A stretch of 41,830 nucleotides of DNA from an uncultured Prevotella sp. (GTDB lineage: Bacteria > Bacteroidota > Bacteroidia > Bacteroidales > Bacteroidaceae): contig UQTI01000018.1 in assembly GCA_900543975.1 (NCBI GenBank), forward strand, positions 1-41,830. The letters are read 5' to 3'. The notes under the pieces were generated by a model, which worked only from the letters and a program-made list of their open reading frames with translations, searched no databases and was not told where the DNA came from. A program made the position numbers and the translations under genes. Shown one piece after another: positions 22,421 to 29,908 of the stretch; within the stretch, counting starts at the first letter, position 1; the number at the start of each line of letters is the position of its first letter.

Positions 22421-24823
22421 ATGAAAACATCAACAATATACAACAGGCTCACGAGCCTCCTACTTCTTGCTCTTCCCCTCGCCGCCACGGCGCAGCCACG
22501 ACAGAGCATGAACCTTAAAAACTGGCAGTTCTCGCGCGACAGCATAAGCTATAAAGCGGTGACCATTCCCCACGACTGGGCCATCAACGGACCGTTCGAC
22601 AAGAAGCACGACCTTCAGTTTGTGGCGATAGAGCAGAACGGCGAGACAGAGAAAACGGAGAAGTCGGGACGCTCAGGCGCCCTGCCCTGGATCGGCCGCG
22701 GCTTCTATAAGACCACGGTCAACCTGAGGAGCGTGCCAAAGACTGCCGTGCTCGAGTTTGACGGTGCCATGGCCGACCCGCATGTCTACATCAACGGCAA
22801 GCTGGCAGGCCATTGGGCTTATGGCTATAACGCCTTCCGTGTCGACGCCCGCCCTTATCTCAAGAAAGGAAAAAACGAGATCAGCGTGAGCCTGAACAAC
22901 CGCGAGGAGAGCTCGCGATGGTATCCGGGTGGCGGCCTGTATCGCCCTGTGGCGCTCGTCACCACTGCCGATGAGGCCCATCTCAACCCGTGGGGCTGCT
23001 GGTTCCGCACAGAGAGCATTGGCGACGGCAAGGCCGTGGTGAGCGTGTGCAGCAACGTTGAGTGTGTGGACAAGACGCTCGCCGTGGAGACACAGCTCCT
23101 TGGTGCCGACGGCAAGGTGGTGGCACAGAAGCGTTATGGCGACTTCAATGCCGAGGGCAACGCTGTGTTCAGCCTCGATGTCAAGGACGCGCAGCTGTGG
23201 TCGCCCGAGCATCCGTATCTCTACACGCTCGTGACACGTCTCTACCGCAACAAGAAGGTCATCGACGAGACGCGTCAGAAGGTGGGCATACGCACCGTGC
23301 GTGTGGCACAATATGACGGCTTCCAGCTCAACGGCGTGTCGCGCAAGATCAAGGGCGTGTGCCTGCACCATGACCTCGGACCCTTGGGCGCCGCTGTCAA
23401 CAAGGCAGCGCTCATCCGCCAGATCCGCACGATGAAGGACATGGGCTGCGACGCCATTCGCACGGCCCACAACATGCCGTCAACATGGCAGATGGAGGTG
23501 TGCGACTCGATGGGCATGATGGTCATGGCCGAGAGCTTCGACATGTGGATCTATCCAAAATGTAAGAACGGCTATGCCAAGGACTTTAAGCAATGGGCTG
23601 ACCGCGACATAACCAACCTGGTGCTCAACCACCGCAACCACCCGTCTATCGTGATGTGGAGCATAGGCAACGAGATTCCTGAGCAGTGGAGCACCGAGGG
23701 CCGCGACATTGCTGCCCATCTGCAAAACCTCTGCCACCAGCTCGACCCCACGCGCCCCGTGACACAAGGCATGGACCGCGCGGAAGATGCTCTTAAGTCG
23801 GGCTTCGCACAGGTCATGGACGTGCCGGGATTCAACTATCGTGTTCATCTTTACGACAACAACATACGCCGGCTGCCCAAGGGCTTCCTCTTGGGGTCGG
23901 AGACCGCTTCGACCGTCAGCTCACGCGGCGTGTACAAGTTTCCTGTGGAGGTGAGCAACACCAAGACCTACAGCGACGGACAGTGCTCGGGCTACGATGT
24001 GGAGTATTGCTCATGGAGCAACCTGCCCGACGACGACTGGCGCATGCAGGACGACCGCGACTACACCATCGGCGAGTTTGTGTGGACAGGCTACGACTAT
24101 CTCGGTGAGCCGACACCCTATGACGAGTATTGGCCCAGCCGATCAAGCTATTTCGGCATCTGCGACCTCGCCGGTCTGCCTAAGGACCGCTTCTGGCTCT
24201 ACCGCTCCCACTGGCGCACGGATGCTCCCACGCTTCATGTGCTGCCCCACTGGACATGGCCGGGTCGAGAGGGTGAGGTCACGCCTGTCTACTGTTACAC
24301 CTCTTACCCATCTGCCGAACTGTTCGTAAACGGCAAGAGCCAGGGCAGGAAGGTGAAGAACCCTGCCACACGTCTCGACCGCTACCGTCTGCGTTGGAAC
24401 AACGTGGTCTATGAGCCGGGCGAGATAAAGGTTGTGGCTTACGACTATGACGGTCGTGCTGCCGCCACTGAGACCATACGCACAGCCGCTCAGCCGGCAC
24501 GCATAGTGTTGAAGGCTGACCGCGCAACCATCGCGTCAAAGGGTGAGGATCTGTCGTTTGTCACCGTGTCGCTCGTTGATAAGGACGGCAACCCCTGTCC
24601 TGCTGCCTCAAACAACATGACGTTTAAGGTCACGGGTGCCGGAAAGCTGCGTGGCGCCTGCAACGGCGACGCCACCTCTCTCGTGCCGTTCTGCTCCACC
24701 TCTATGCCGCTCTTCAGTGGCGCTCTGGTGGTTGTGGTTGAGGGTACCGCCCACGGTTCTGCCACGCTCAGCGTGACTGCCGACGGCTTGCCAGAGGCCA
24801 CACAGACCATCACCGTCGACTGA
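22421..24823 (+). CDS. GH2 beta-galactosidase, exported
   Basis: The product of about 800 residues starts at the ATG at 22421, which gives a signal peptide (LTSLLLLALPLAATAQ); the frame is open 54 bp further upstream but that start would bury the signal. Domain order is jelly-roll sugar-binding domain (about 30-190; TIPHDWAINGPF), immunoglobulin-like domain (about 190-300), TIM barrel (about 300-600), then C-terminal sandwich domains (about 610-800). The acid/base is Glu418 in MWSIGNEIPEQ and the nucleophile Glu552 in IGEFVWTGYDYLGEP. This longer form with two C-terminal sandwiches is typical of Bacteroidota exo-galactosidases. Together with the GH53 endo-enzyme upstream it would complete galactan breakdown. 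Confidence 0.92.
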   Translation: MKTSTIYNRLTSLLLLALPLAATAQPRQSMNLKNWQFSRDSISYKAVTIPHDWAINGPFDKKHDLQFVAIEQNGETEKTEKSGRSGALPWIGRGFYKTTVNLRSVPKTAVLEFDGAMADPHVYINGKLAGHWAYGYNAFRVDARPYLKKGKNEISVSLNNREESSRWYPGGGLYRPVALVTTADEAHLNPWGCWFRTESIGDGKAVVSVCSNVECVDKTLAVETQLLGADGKVVAQKRYGDFNAEGNAVFSLDVKDAQLWSPEHPYLYTLVTRLYRNKKVIDETRQKVGIRTVRVAQYDGFQLNGVSRKIKGVCLHHDLGPLGAAVNKAALIRQIRTMKDMGCDAIRTAHNMPSTWQMEVCDSMGMMVMAESFDMWIYPKCKNGYAKDFKQWADRDITNLVLNHRNHPSIVMWSIGNEIPEQWSTEGRDIAAHLQNLCHQLDPTRPVTQGMDRAEDALKSGFAQVMDVPGFNYRVHLYDNNIRRLPKGFLLGSETASTVSSRGVYKFPVEVSNTKTYSDGQCSGYDVEYCSWSNLPDDDWRMQDDRDYTIGEFVWTGYDYLGEPTPYDEYWPSRSSYFGICDLAGLPKDRFWLYRSHWRTDAPTLHVLPHWTWPGREGEVTPVYCYTSYPSAELFVNGKSQGRKVKNPATRLDRYRLRWNNVVYEPGEIKVVAYDYDGRAAATETIRTAAQPARIVLKADRATIASKGEDLSFVTVSLVDKDGNPCPAASNNMTFKVTGAGKLRGACNGDATSLVPFCSTSMPLFSGALVVVVEGTAHGSATLSVTADGLPEATQTITVD

Positions 24824-24826
24824 AAC

Positions 24827-24941
24827 TCGTGCCGAAAATGTGACGATTTGCCCAAAAGTCGTGCCGAAAATGTGATGACATTGGCAAAAAGTCGTGCCGA
24901 AAATGTGATAAAAATGCTTAAAAGTCGTGCCGAAAATGTGA
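24827..24941. repeat. Four direct repeats with 32-33-bp period upstream of the DUF4143 ATPase gene
   Basis: TCGTGCCGAAAATGTGA occurs identically at 24827-24843, 24859-24875, 24892-24908 and 24925-24941 (starts 32, 33 and 33 bp apart). The 15-16 nt between them vary except for a partly shared AAAAG just before the core. The last copy ends 5 bp before the -33 element of the next promoter. The regular three-helical-turn phasing suggests a binding array, but simple slippage is possible. Confidence 0.9.
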
Positions 24942-24946
24942 TAACT

Positions 24947-24978
24947 GTTGACTATTACATTAATAATCAGTAACTTTG
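24947..24978 (+). promoter_or_regulatory. Promoter of the DUF4143 ATPase gene
   Basis: GTTG (24947-24950), a 20-bp spacer, then TAACTTTG (24971-24978): the best full match to the Bacteroidota -33/-7 promoter in this window. The preferred ATG (24994) is only 15 bp past the -7 element, so the leader would be roughly 10-12 nt. Confidence 0.75.
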
Positions 24979-24993
24979 TGGAAAACATTTGTT

Positions 24994-26304
24994 ATGGAGC
25001 GAATACTGATTGAAGAACTGCTTAAATGGAAAGAGAAATCTGACCGCAAGCCCCTCATCCTTCGTGGAGCAAGGCAAGTGGGCAAGACATGGCTGTTGAA
25101 AGATTTTGGCAAGCGGTGTTTTGAGAACGTCTGTTATGTAAACTTTGAACAAAAGGATGTGCTTGGGGCGATATTTGACGGCACGTTATCGCCCCAACGC
25201 ATCATTGAACAGCTGTCTGTCTTTTCGGGACAACGCATCAGACCAAACAGCACGTTGGTCATCTTTGACGAGGTGCAAGAGGTGCCTCGTGCTTTGACGT
25301 CATTAAAATATTTTGCTGAAGAAGCTCCCGAATATGCCATCTGTTGTGCAGGGTCGTTGCTGGGTGTGGCGTTGCATGAAGGTACGTCTTTTCCAGTTGG
25401 AAAGGTCGAGTTTTTGGATTTGTATCCTCTTTCTTTTCGCGAGTTCTTGCTTGCCAATGGAGAGGAGATGCTGGTCAATTATGTCTTGAACGACGGGCAT
25501 CGTGACCTGACGGTCTTCGCTGACAAGTTAACAGATTATCTTAAGAGATATTTCGTTATTGGAGGAATGCCTTCGGCTGTTCTTAAATGGTTGGAGACAC
25601 ACGACTATCTGGAAGTGGACGATGTGCAGAAACAGCTGGTTGCTGCGTATGTCAATGATTTCTCAAAACATGCCCCAAGACAAATGGTTGAGAAAATAAG
25701 ATATGTCTGGGATTGCATACCGTCGCAACTTGCCAAGGAAAACAAGAAGTTCATTTATGGTCTTGTGCGCGAAGGTGCACGGGCAAGAGAATATGAAGAT
25801 TCTTTGATGTGGCTTACTGATGCGGGTGAGATTATCCGCACCTATAATGTCACAAAGCCCGACGTGCCCTTAAAGGCTTATGCCGACTTGAAGAGCTTCA
25901 AGGTCTTTCTTTTGGATGTTGGGCTGCTCAGGTCTATGAGCGGCGTTTCGCCGAAAGTGATTCTTGAGGGCAGCAGAATTTTTGAAGAGTTTAAAGGAGC
26001 GTTGACAGAGCAGTATGTTTGTCAAGAACTGCAACTCTTTAAGCGTCTGCAAACAAATTTTTATTGGACTTCTTCATCCTCTGCCGAAATAGATTTCCTT
26101 CTGTCTGACGGAAGCGAAGTGTATCCTTTAGAATGTAAGGCTGGGGTTACGATGAATGCCAAGAGTCTGAAGGTCTACAGGCAGAAATATTCGCCCAGAT
26201 TGTCTTTGCGCACAAGCTTGTTGCCTTATTCAAAGAACGAGGCAGAGGGCATGGTCAACATCCCCTTGTACCTCCTTTTTGCCTTGCCCGACGAGCTGAT
26301 GTGA
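24994..26304 (+). CDS. AAA-type ATPase with C-terminal DUF4143/nuclease-like domain
   Basis: The 436-residue product has an N-terminal P-loop ATPase (Walker A GARQVGKT, residues 25-32; Walker B LVIFDE with Asp92 and Glu93) and a DUF4143 C-terminal region. Within the latter, EIDFLLSDG, then LECKAG give Asp367, Glu380 and Lys382 spaced as in PD-(D/E)xK nucleases. The family is widespread and often patchily distributed; its function is not settled. I start at the ATG at 24994 because an upstream TTG lies inside the promoter. Base composition is lower in GC than the flanking genes, in keeping with mobility. The product has no signal peptide and should be cytoplasmic. Confidence 0.9.
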   Translation: MERILIEELLKWKEKSDRKPLILRGARQVGKTWLLKDFGKRCFENVCYVNFEQKDVLGAIFDGTLSPQRIIEQLSVFSGQRIRPNSTLVIFDEVQEVPRALTSLKYFAEEAPEYAICCAGSLLGVALHEGTSFPVGKVEFLDLYPLSFREFLLANGEEMLVNYVLNDGHRDLTVFADKLTDYLKRYFVIGGMPSAVLKWLETHDYLEVDDVQKQLVAAYVNDFSKHAPRQMVEKIRYVWDCIPSQLAKENKKFIYGLVREGARAREYEDSLMWLTDAGEIIRTYNVTKPDVPLKAYADLKSFKVFLLDVGLLRSMSGVSPKVILEGSRIFEEFKGALTEQYVCQELQLFKRLQTNFYWTSSSSAEIDFLLSDGSEVYPLECKAGVTMNAKSLKVYRQKYSPRLSLRTSLLPYSKNEAEGMVNIPLYLLFALPDELM

Positions 26305-26329
26305 TCTCAAAACAACGAGCTGATGTGAT
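26291..26329. repeat. 15-bp duplication across the ATPase stop codon
   Basis: ACGAGCTGATGTGAT occurs at 26291-26305 and 26315-26329. The first copy encodes the last residues of the ATPase and its stop codon; the second is the same sequence, in a different frame, just beyond. It looks like a small tandem duplication. Confidence 0.7.
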
Positions 26330-26385
26330 TATTGAACCGTCGTATGGATGATAAATGATAGAAAAGAAACTTAAAAAAACACATT

Positions 26386-29289
26386 ATGCCAAACAGACAA
26401 CACCATAACTATTGCCAACGCACGGTCGCCGCGTGTCAGTTATCGACATTCTTACAGGCGACATTCATCGCACTACTGCTCGCTGCCATCACAGCGTGTA
26501 GCGGCAGACACCATCATGTCTTTACTGAACAGGAACGGCACATGGCCGACAGCGTGGCTGCCGCCACGCCTGGCACCGACTCGCTGCGCACGCTGGCTGC
26601 GCAGTGTGCAAGGGAGGGCAACGTCTGCGGCGAGATTGCCGCCTACAGCGCACTGGGGAAACGCTACCGCGAGAAGAGCATGTTCACCGAGGCCATTGAC
26701 GCCCACACCAAGGGGCTGCAGTGCGCCGTCAAGGCGTGCGACACGTTGCTGATAGTGCAGGCCCTCAACAACATTGGCACCAACTTCCGGCGCATGGGCA
26801 TCCTCGACAGGGCTTCGTCGTACCACTATCAGGCCCTCGCCTACTGCGACGCATGCAGCGACCACACGAGCCGTGATATGCGCAAGGCGCGCGTGGTGTC
26901 GCTCAATGGCATAGGCAACGTACATTTAACGCTCGACAATCGCGAAGCTGCCGACAGCGTGTTGCGCCTCGCGCTGGCTGGCGAGCGCGCGCTGGGCAGC
27001 GCACTGGGACAGGCCATCAACTGTGCCAACATAGGGTCGCTGTTCGAGGCCGACGGGCGCATAGACTCTGCCCGCCACTACTACCGCCTCTCGATGCAGC
27101 TCAACGAGGAGGCGCAGTCGGAGCTTGGCATCTCGCTGTGTCACACCCACTTCGGACGTTTGGACGAGAAGGAGGGCCGCCTCGACAGTGCCGCCGCCGA
27201 ATACCGCCGCGCCTATGACATCATGGAGCGCGGCAGCGACACATGGCACTGGCTGGAGGCGTGCCTCGCCCTGGCGCACGTCTACACCGAGAAGGGCGAC
27301 ATGGCCGTGGCGCACACCTATCTGGAGAAGGCGAAGCGCACGGCAGCCGACGTGTCCTCGCTCGAATATCTTGCCGAGGCTTACCGCCTTGAGTATCTGT
27401 GGCACCGCAAGCGGGGCGACAGCAGCGCGGCTCTGGCAAGCTATGAGCGCAGCCGACAGTATGCCGACAGCATCTTCAACGACAAGAATGTGCGCCATAT
27501 GCAGAACGTGCGTCTGCGCTACGAGCGCGACAACAAGCAGAACGAGATCGACCTCATGCAGCGCAACTACCAGAACGAGCGGCTCGCACGCCGCGCCACG
27601 CTCGTGGTGTTCGTGGTGGTGCTGGCGCTCGCCACGGTGATAATCGCTTTCCTTTGGTATGTGCTGAGGGCGCGCTCGCGGAAGCAGCAGCTCCTGAAGG
27701 AGGCCGAACAGATGCGCACGCGCTTCTTTACGAACGTCACACACGAGTTTCGCACGCCCCTCACTGTCATCCTGTCGGCGGCGCAAGACACGCTGCGCCT
27801 CTCGCCTGGGGGCAGCGACATTCACCGCAACGCAACCGATATCATGCGCCACGGACAGAGCCTGCTCGACCTCATCAACCAGATGCTCGACATAGCGAAG
27901 ATGACGGCCGTCGGCCATCGCAACCTGCAATGGTGCAGAGGCGACATCGTGGGCTTTGTCATGGTGCTGTGCGAGAGCTACAGGGCCTATGCCGCCGCCA
28001 AGGGCATAACGCTTGTCTACGCTCCGCGCGAGGAGAGCGTGGTCATGGACTTCTGTCCCGACTACGTTCTGAAAATCGTGCAGAACCTCATCTCCAATGC
28101 CATCAAGTTCTCACGGCAGGGCGGACGTGTGACGGTGGGCATCAAGACCGACGGCGGCACACTGCTGCTCTGCATAGCCGACGAGGGCATAGGCATGACT
28201 GGTGAGCAGAAGGCCAACATCTTCAAGCCGTTCTACCAGGCTTCGTCGGGCATGGGCGGCATGGGCACGGGCATCGGTCTGGCGGTGGTGAAGCTGGCGG
28301 TGGAGAGCCTGAACGGACGCATCGAGGTAAGCTCTGAGCCTGACAAGGGTTCTGAGTTTGTCGTCGCGCTGCCCATGACGGCGCACGCTGGGGCTGCTCC
28401 ACTGCCAGAAGTTGGTGCTGCAGACAAGGCGGATGCAGCCACAGCCCTGCCCGACGACAAGAGCACCGACGACAAAAGCACCGACGGCACCGATGACGAG
28501 AGCGATGACGAGCGCGCCGCCGCCGATGCCGTGCGCATACTCATCGTGGAGGACACGCCCGAAGTGGCGCGCTACATCTCGCGGCAGCTCAACGCGGCGT
28601 ATAGTTTCTATTTCGCTACCGACGGCAGCGAGGCTCTGCGCAAGGCGGAAGAGTTGGTGCCCGACATCATCGTGAGCGACGTGATGATGCCGGGCATGGA
28701 CGGCTACGAGCTGTGCCGCCGTGTGCGCGCGTCGCAGCTGCTCTGTCATGTGCCTCTCGTCATGGTGACGGCGCGCGCCACCCATGCCGACCGCATAGCG
28801 GGTCTGGAGGCCGGGGCCGACGCTTATCTTGAGAAGCCGTTCCATGCCGATGAACTGAGCGTGCGTGTGGAGAAGCTGCTTGAGCAGCGGCGTATGTTGC
28901 GCCGCAAATATTCGCAGGCTGCCGAGGAGAACGGTCAGGCTGAGGACGCGCTCACGTCGGATGCCGACCGCGCGTTCATGGCGAAGGTGACGGCTGCCGT
29001 GCAACAGACCATAGTGGGTGGCAAGACCGACTACGACGCACTGGCCTACGACCTCTGCCTCTCTCGCGCGCAGCTCAACCGCAAGATCAAGGCCATCACG
29101 GGCTATACCACCACCGAGTTTATCCTGTTCACGCGCATCGCCATGGCCAAACGCCTGCTCGACACTGCTGACCTCACCATCACCGAACTGGCCATGAAGT
29201 GCGGCATGGACAACGCCAGCTACTTCTGCACGCTGTTCAAGAAATCGACAGGCATGACACCCATGCAATACAAGAACCGCAGGCAGTAG
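26386..29289 (+). CDS. Hybrid two-component regulator: TPR sensor, histidine kinase, receiver, AraC HTH
   Basis: One 967-residue chain contains a complete signalling pathway. An N-terminal hydrophobic segment (about 22-38) ends in ITACSG, a lipobox-like sequence. Residues about 45-390 form TPR-type helical repeats predicted to be periplasmic, then a membrane helix (about 406-426), HisKA with FFTNVTHEFRTPLT (His453), HATPase (N box NLISNAIKF, G boxes DEGIGMTG and GMGTGIGLAV), an acidic low-complexity linker (about 680-715), a receiver (phospho-acceptor Asp765 in IIVSDVMMPGMDG) and an AraC-type helix-turn-helix (about 865-965). The usual Bacteroidota hybrid regulator has a beta-propeller sensor; here TPRs replace it. 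The gene stands directly before a putative operator and the surface-protein operon, which it probably controls. Confidence 0.93.
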   Translation: MPNRQHHNYCQRTVAACQLSTFLQATFIALLLAAITACSGRHHHVFTEQERHMADSVAAATPGTDSLRTLAAQCAREGNVCGEIAAYSALGKRYREKSMFTEAIDAHTKGLQCAVKACDTLLIVQALNNIGTNFRRMGILDRASSYHYQALAYCDACSDHTSRDMRKARVVSLNGIGNVHLTLDNREAADSVLRLALAGERALGSALGQAINCANIGSLFEADGRIDSARHYYRLSMQLNEEAQSELGISLCHTHFGRLDEKEGRLDSAAAEYRRAYDIMERGSDTWHWLEACLALAHVYTEKGDMAVAHTYLEKAKRTAADVSSLEYLAEAYRLEYLWHRKRGDSSAALASYERSRQYADSIFNDKNVRHMQNVRLRYERDNKQNEIDLMQRNYQNERLARRATLVVFVVVLALATVIIAFLWYVLRARSRKQQLLKEAEQMRTRFFTNVTHEFRTPLTVILSAAQDTLRLSPGGSDIHRNATDIMRHGQSLLDLINQMLDIAKMTAVGHRNLQWCRGDIVGFVMVLCESYRAYAAAKGITLVYAPREESVVMDFCPDYVLKIVQNLISNAIKFSRQGGRVTVGIKTDGGTLLLCIADEGIGMTGEQKANIFKPFYQASSGMGGMGTGIGLAVVKLAVESLNGRIEVSSEPDKGSEFVVALPMTAHAGAAPLPEVGAADKADAATALPDDKSTDDKSTDGTDDESDDERAAADAVRILIVEDTPEVARYISRQLNAAYSFYFATDGSEALRKAEELVPDIIVSDVMMPGMDGYELCRRVRASQLLCHVPLVMVTARATHADRIAGLEAGADAYLEKPFHADELSVRVEKLLEQRRMLRRKYSQAAEENGQAEDALTSDADRAFMAKVTAAVQQTIVGGKTDYDALAYDLCLSRAQLNRKIKAITGYTTTEFILFTRIAMAKRLLDTADLTITELAMKCGMDNASYFCTLFKKSTGMTPMQYKNRRQ

Positions 29290-29326
29290 CGTGTGTCAGA
29301 GCGGCATTATTGCTAAGAATGAGACG

Positions 29327-29367
29327 ATTATGTTCCTATATTGAAATATTATGTTCCTGGATTGAAA
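29327..29367 (+). promoter_or_regulatory. Putative AraC-type operator: two direct repeats 21 bp apart
   Basis: TATGTTCCTATATTGAAA (29329-29346) and TATGTTCCTGGATTGAAA (29350-29367) differ at two bases and their starts are 21 bp apart, two helical turns. With the preceding AT they are 20-nt units at 29327-29346 and 29348-29367. They lie 37 bp past the regulator's stop codon, and the second copy ends where the -33 element of the downstream promoter should be. This is the usual place for an activator of the AraC type. Confidence 0.65.
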
Positions 29368-29389
29368 CAATCAAAAGGCTTTTCATATG

Positions 29390-29397
29390 TATCTTTG
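29390..29397 (+). promoter_or_regulatory. Candidate -7 element of the surface-protein operon
   Basis: TATCTTTG matches TAnnTTTG. No TTG lies at the normal -33 distance (the nearest, 29362-29364, is 25 bp away and inside the operator repeat), which fits a promoter that needs an activator. The leader to the small gene at 29580 is about 180 nt. Confidence 0.6.
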
Positions 29398-29579
29398 CAT
29401 CAGACAAATGGCGACATCTGCCTTTGTCTAAACACAACACATAAAACTTCAACATAAAAATTACGGAAGTCCGTTTTGTAATAGTTCGTTAATCAACTAA
29501 CTTATTTCCAAACGATTACCTTATTTTCAAACGATTTAGTAATTAAAAACAGAGTATTGTAACTATGCAAAGAGAAAAA

Positions 29580-29804
29580 ATGAAGTATCAAAAACCTGTG
29601 ATCCACTCGGTAGAGGTGGGTCAAATTCTTCCCATCGCCGCTTCGCCGGATGTTACTGTCCCCGATGGCGGCAATGCCAGCGGCGGAGGAGGTGGAGAAG
29701 GTGGCGGCGGAACAACGCCGCCAATGCAGAGTCCGCGCAACTATTGGGGGAGCGGCTTCCAGACCGATGACGACGACGAGACGGCGTACGAATACGGTTG
29801 GTAA
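29580..29804 (+). CDS. Small Gly-rich protein of unknown function
   Basis: I do not recognise an established family. The frame opens at 29565 or, more likely, at the ATG at 29580, giving 74 residues. The start MKYQKPVIHSVEVGQILPIA is followed by SPDV, a glycine-rich stretch (GGNASGGGGGEGGGG, about residues 30-44) and an aromatic and acidic end (NYWGSGFQTDDDDETAYEYG, then a final Trp). There is no signal peptide. Small proteins with a MKxxKP...VEx start and a Trp/acidic end are, to my recollection, common as hypotheticals in this group. It is the first gene after the operator, ahead of three large secreted proteins. A peptide precursor or signal is conceivable but not shown. Confidence 0.7.
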   Translation: MKYQKPVIHSVEVGQILPIAASPDVTVPDGGNASGGGGGEGGGGTTPPMQSPRNYWGSGFQTDDDDETAYEYGW

Positions 29805-29908
29805 GCGCCGCTCTTCACCGTCGGGATACTCCAACCGACACCGTCTGGCAACAACCAACAGTAGAACTAAACCCAAACCCATTAGCAAATCAAAAAACAG
29901 AACAGAAT

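Noticed and set aside
24827..24941. CRISPR-like array
   Set aside because: Only four 17-bp repeats with 15-16-bp intervals that share partial sequence (AAAAG before the core); real spacers are about 30 bp and unrelated, and no cas gene is present.
24976..24993. TTG start for the DUF4143 ATPase
   Set aside because: It lies inside the -7 promoter element, so it could not be in the transcript; the ATG at 24994 fits.
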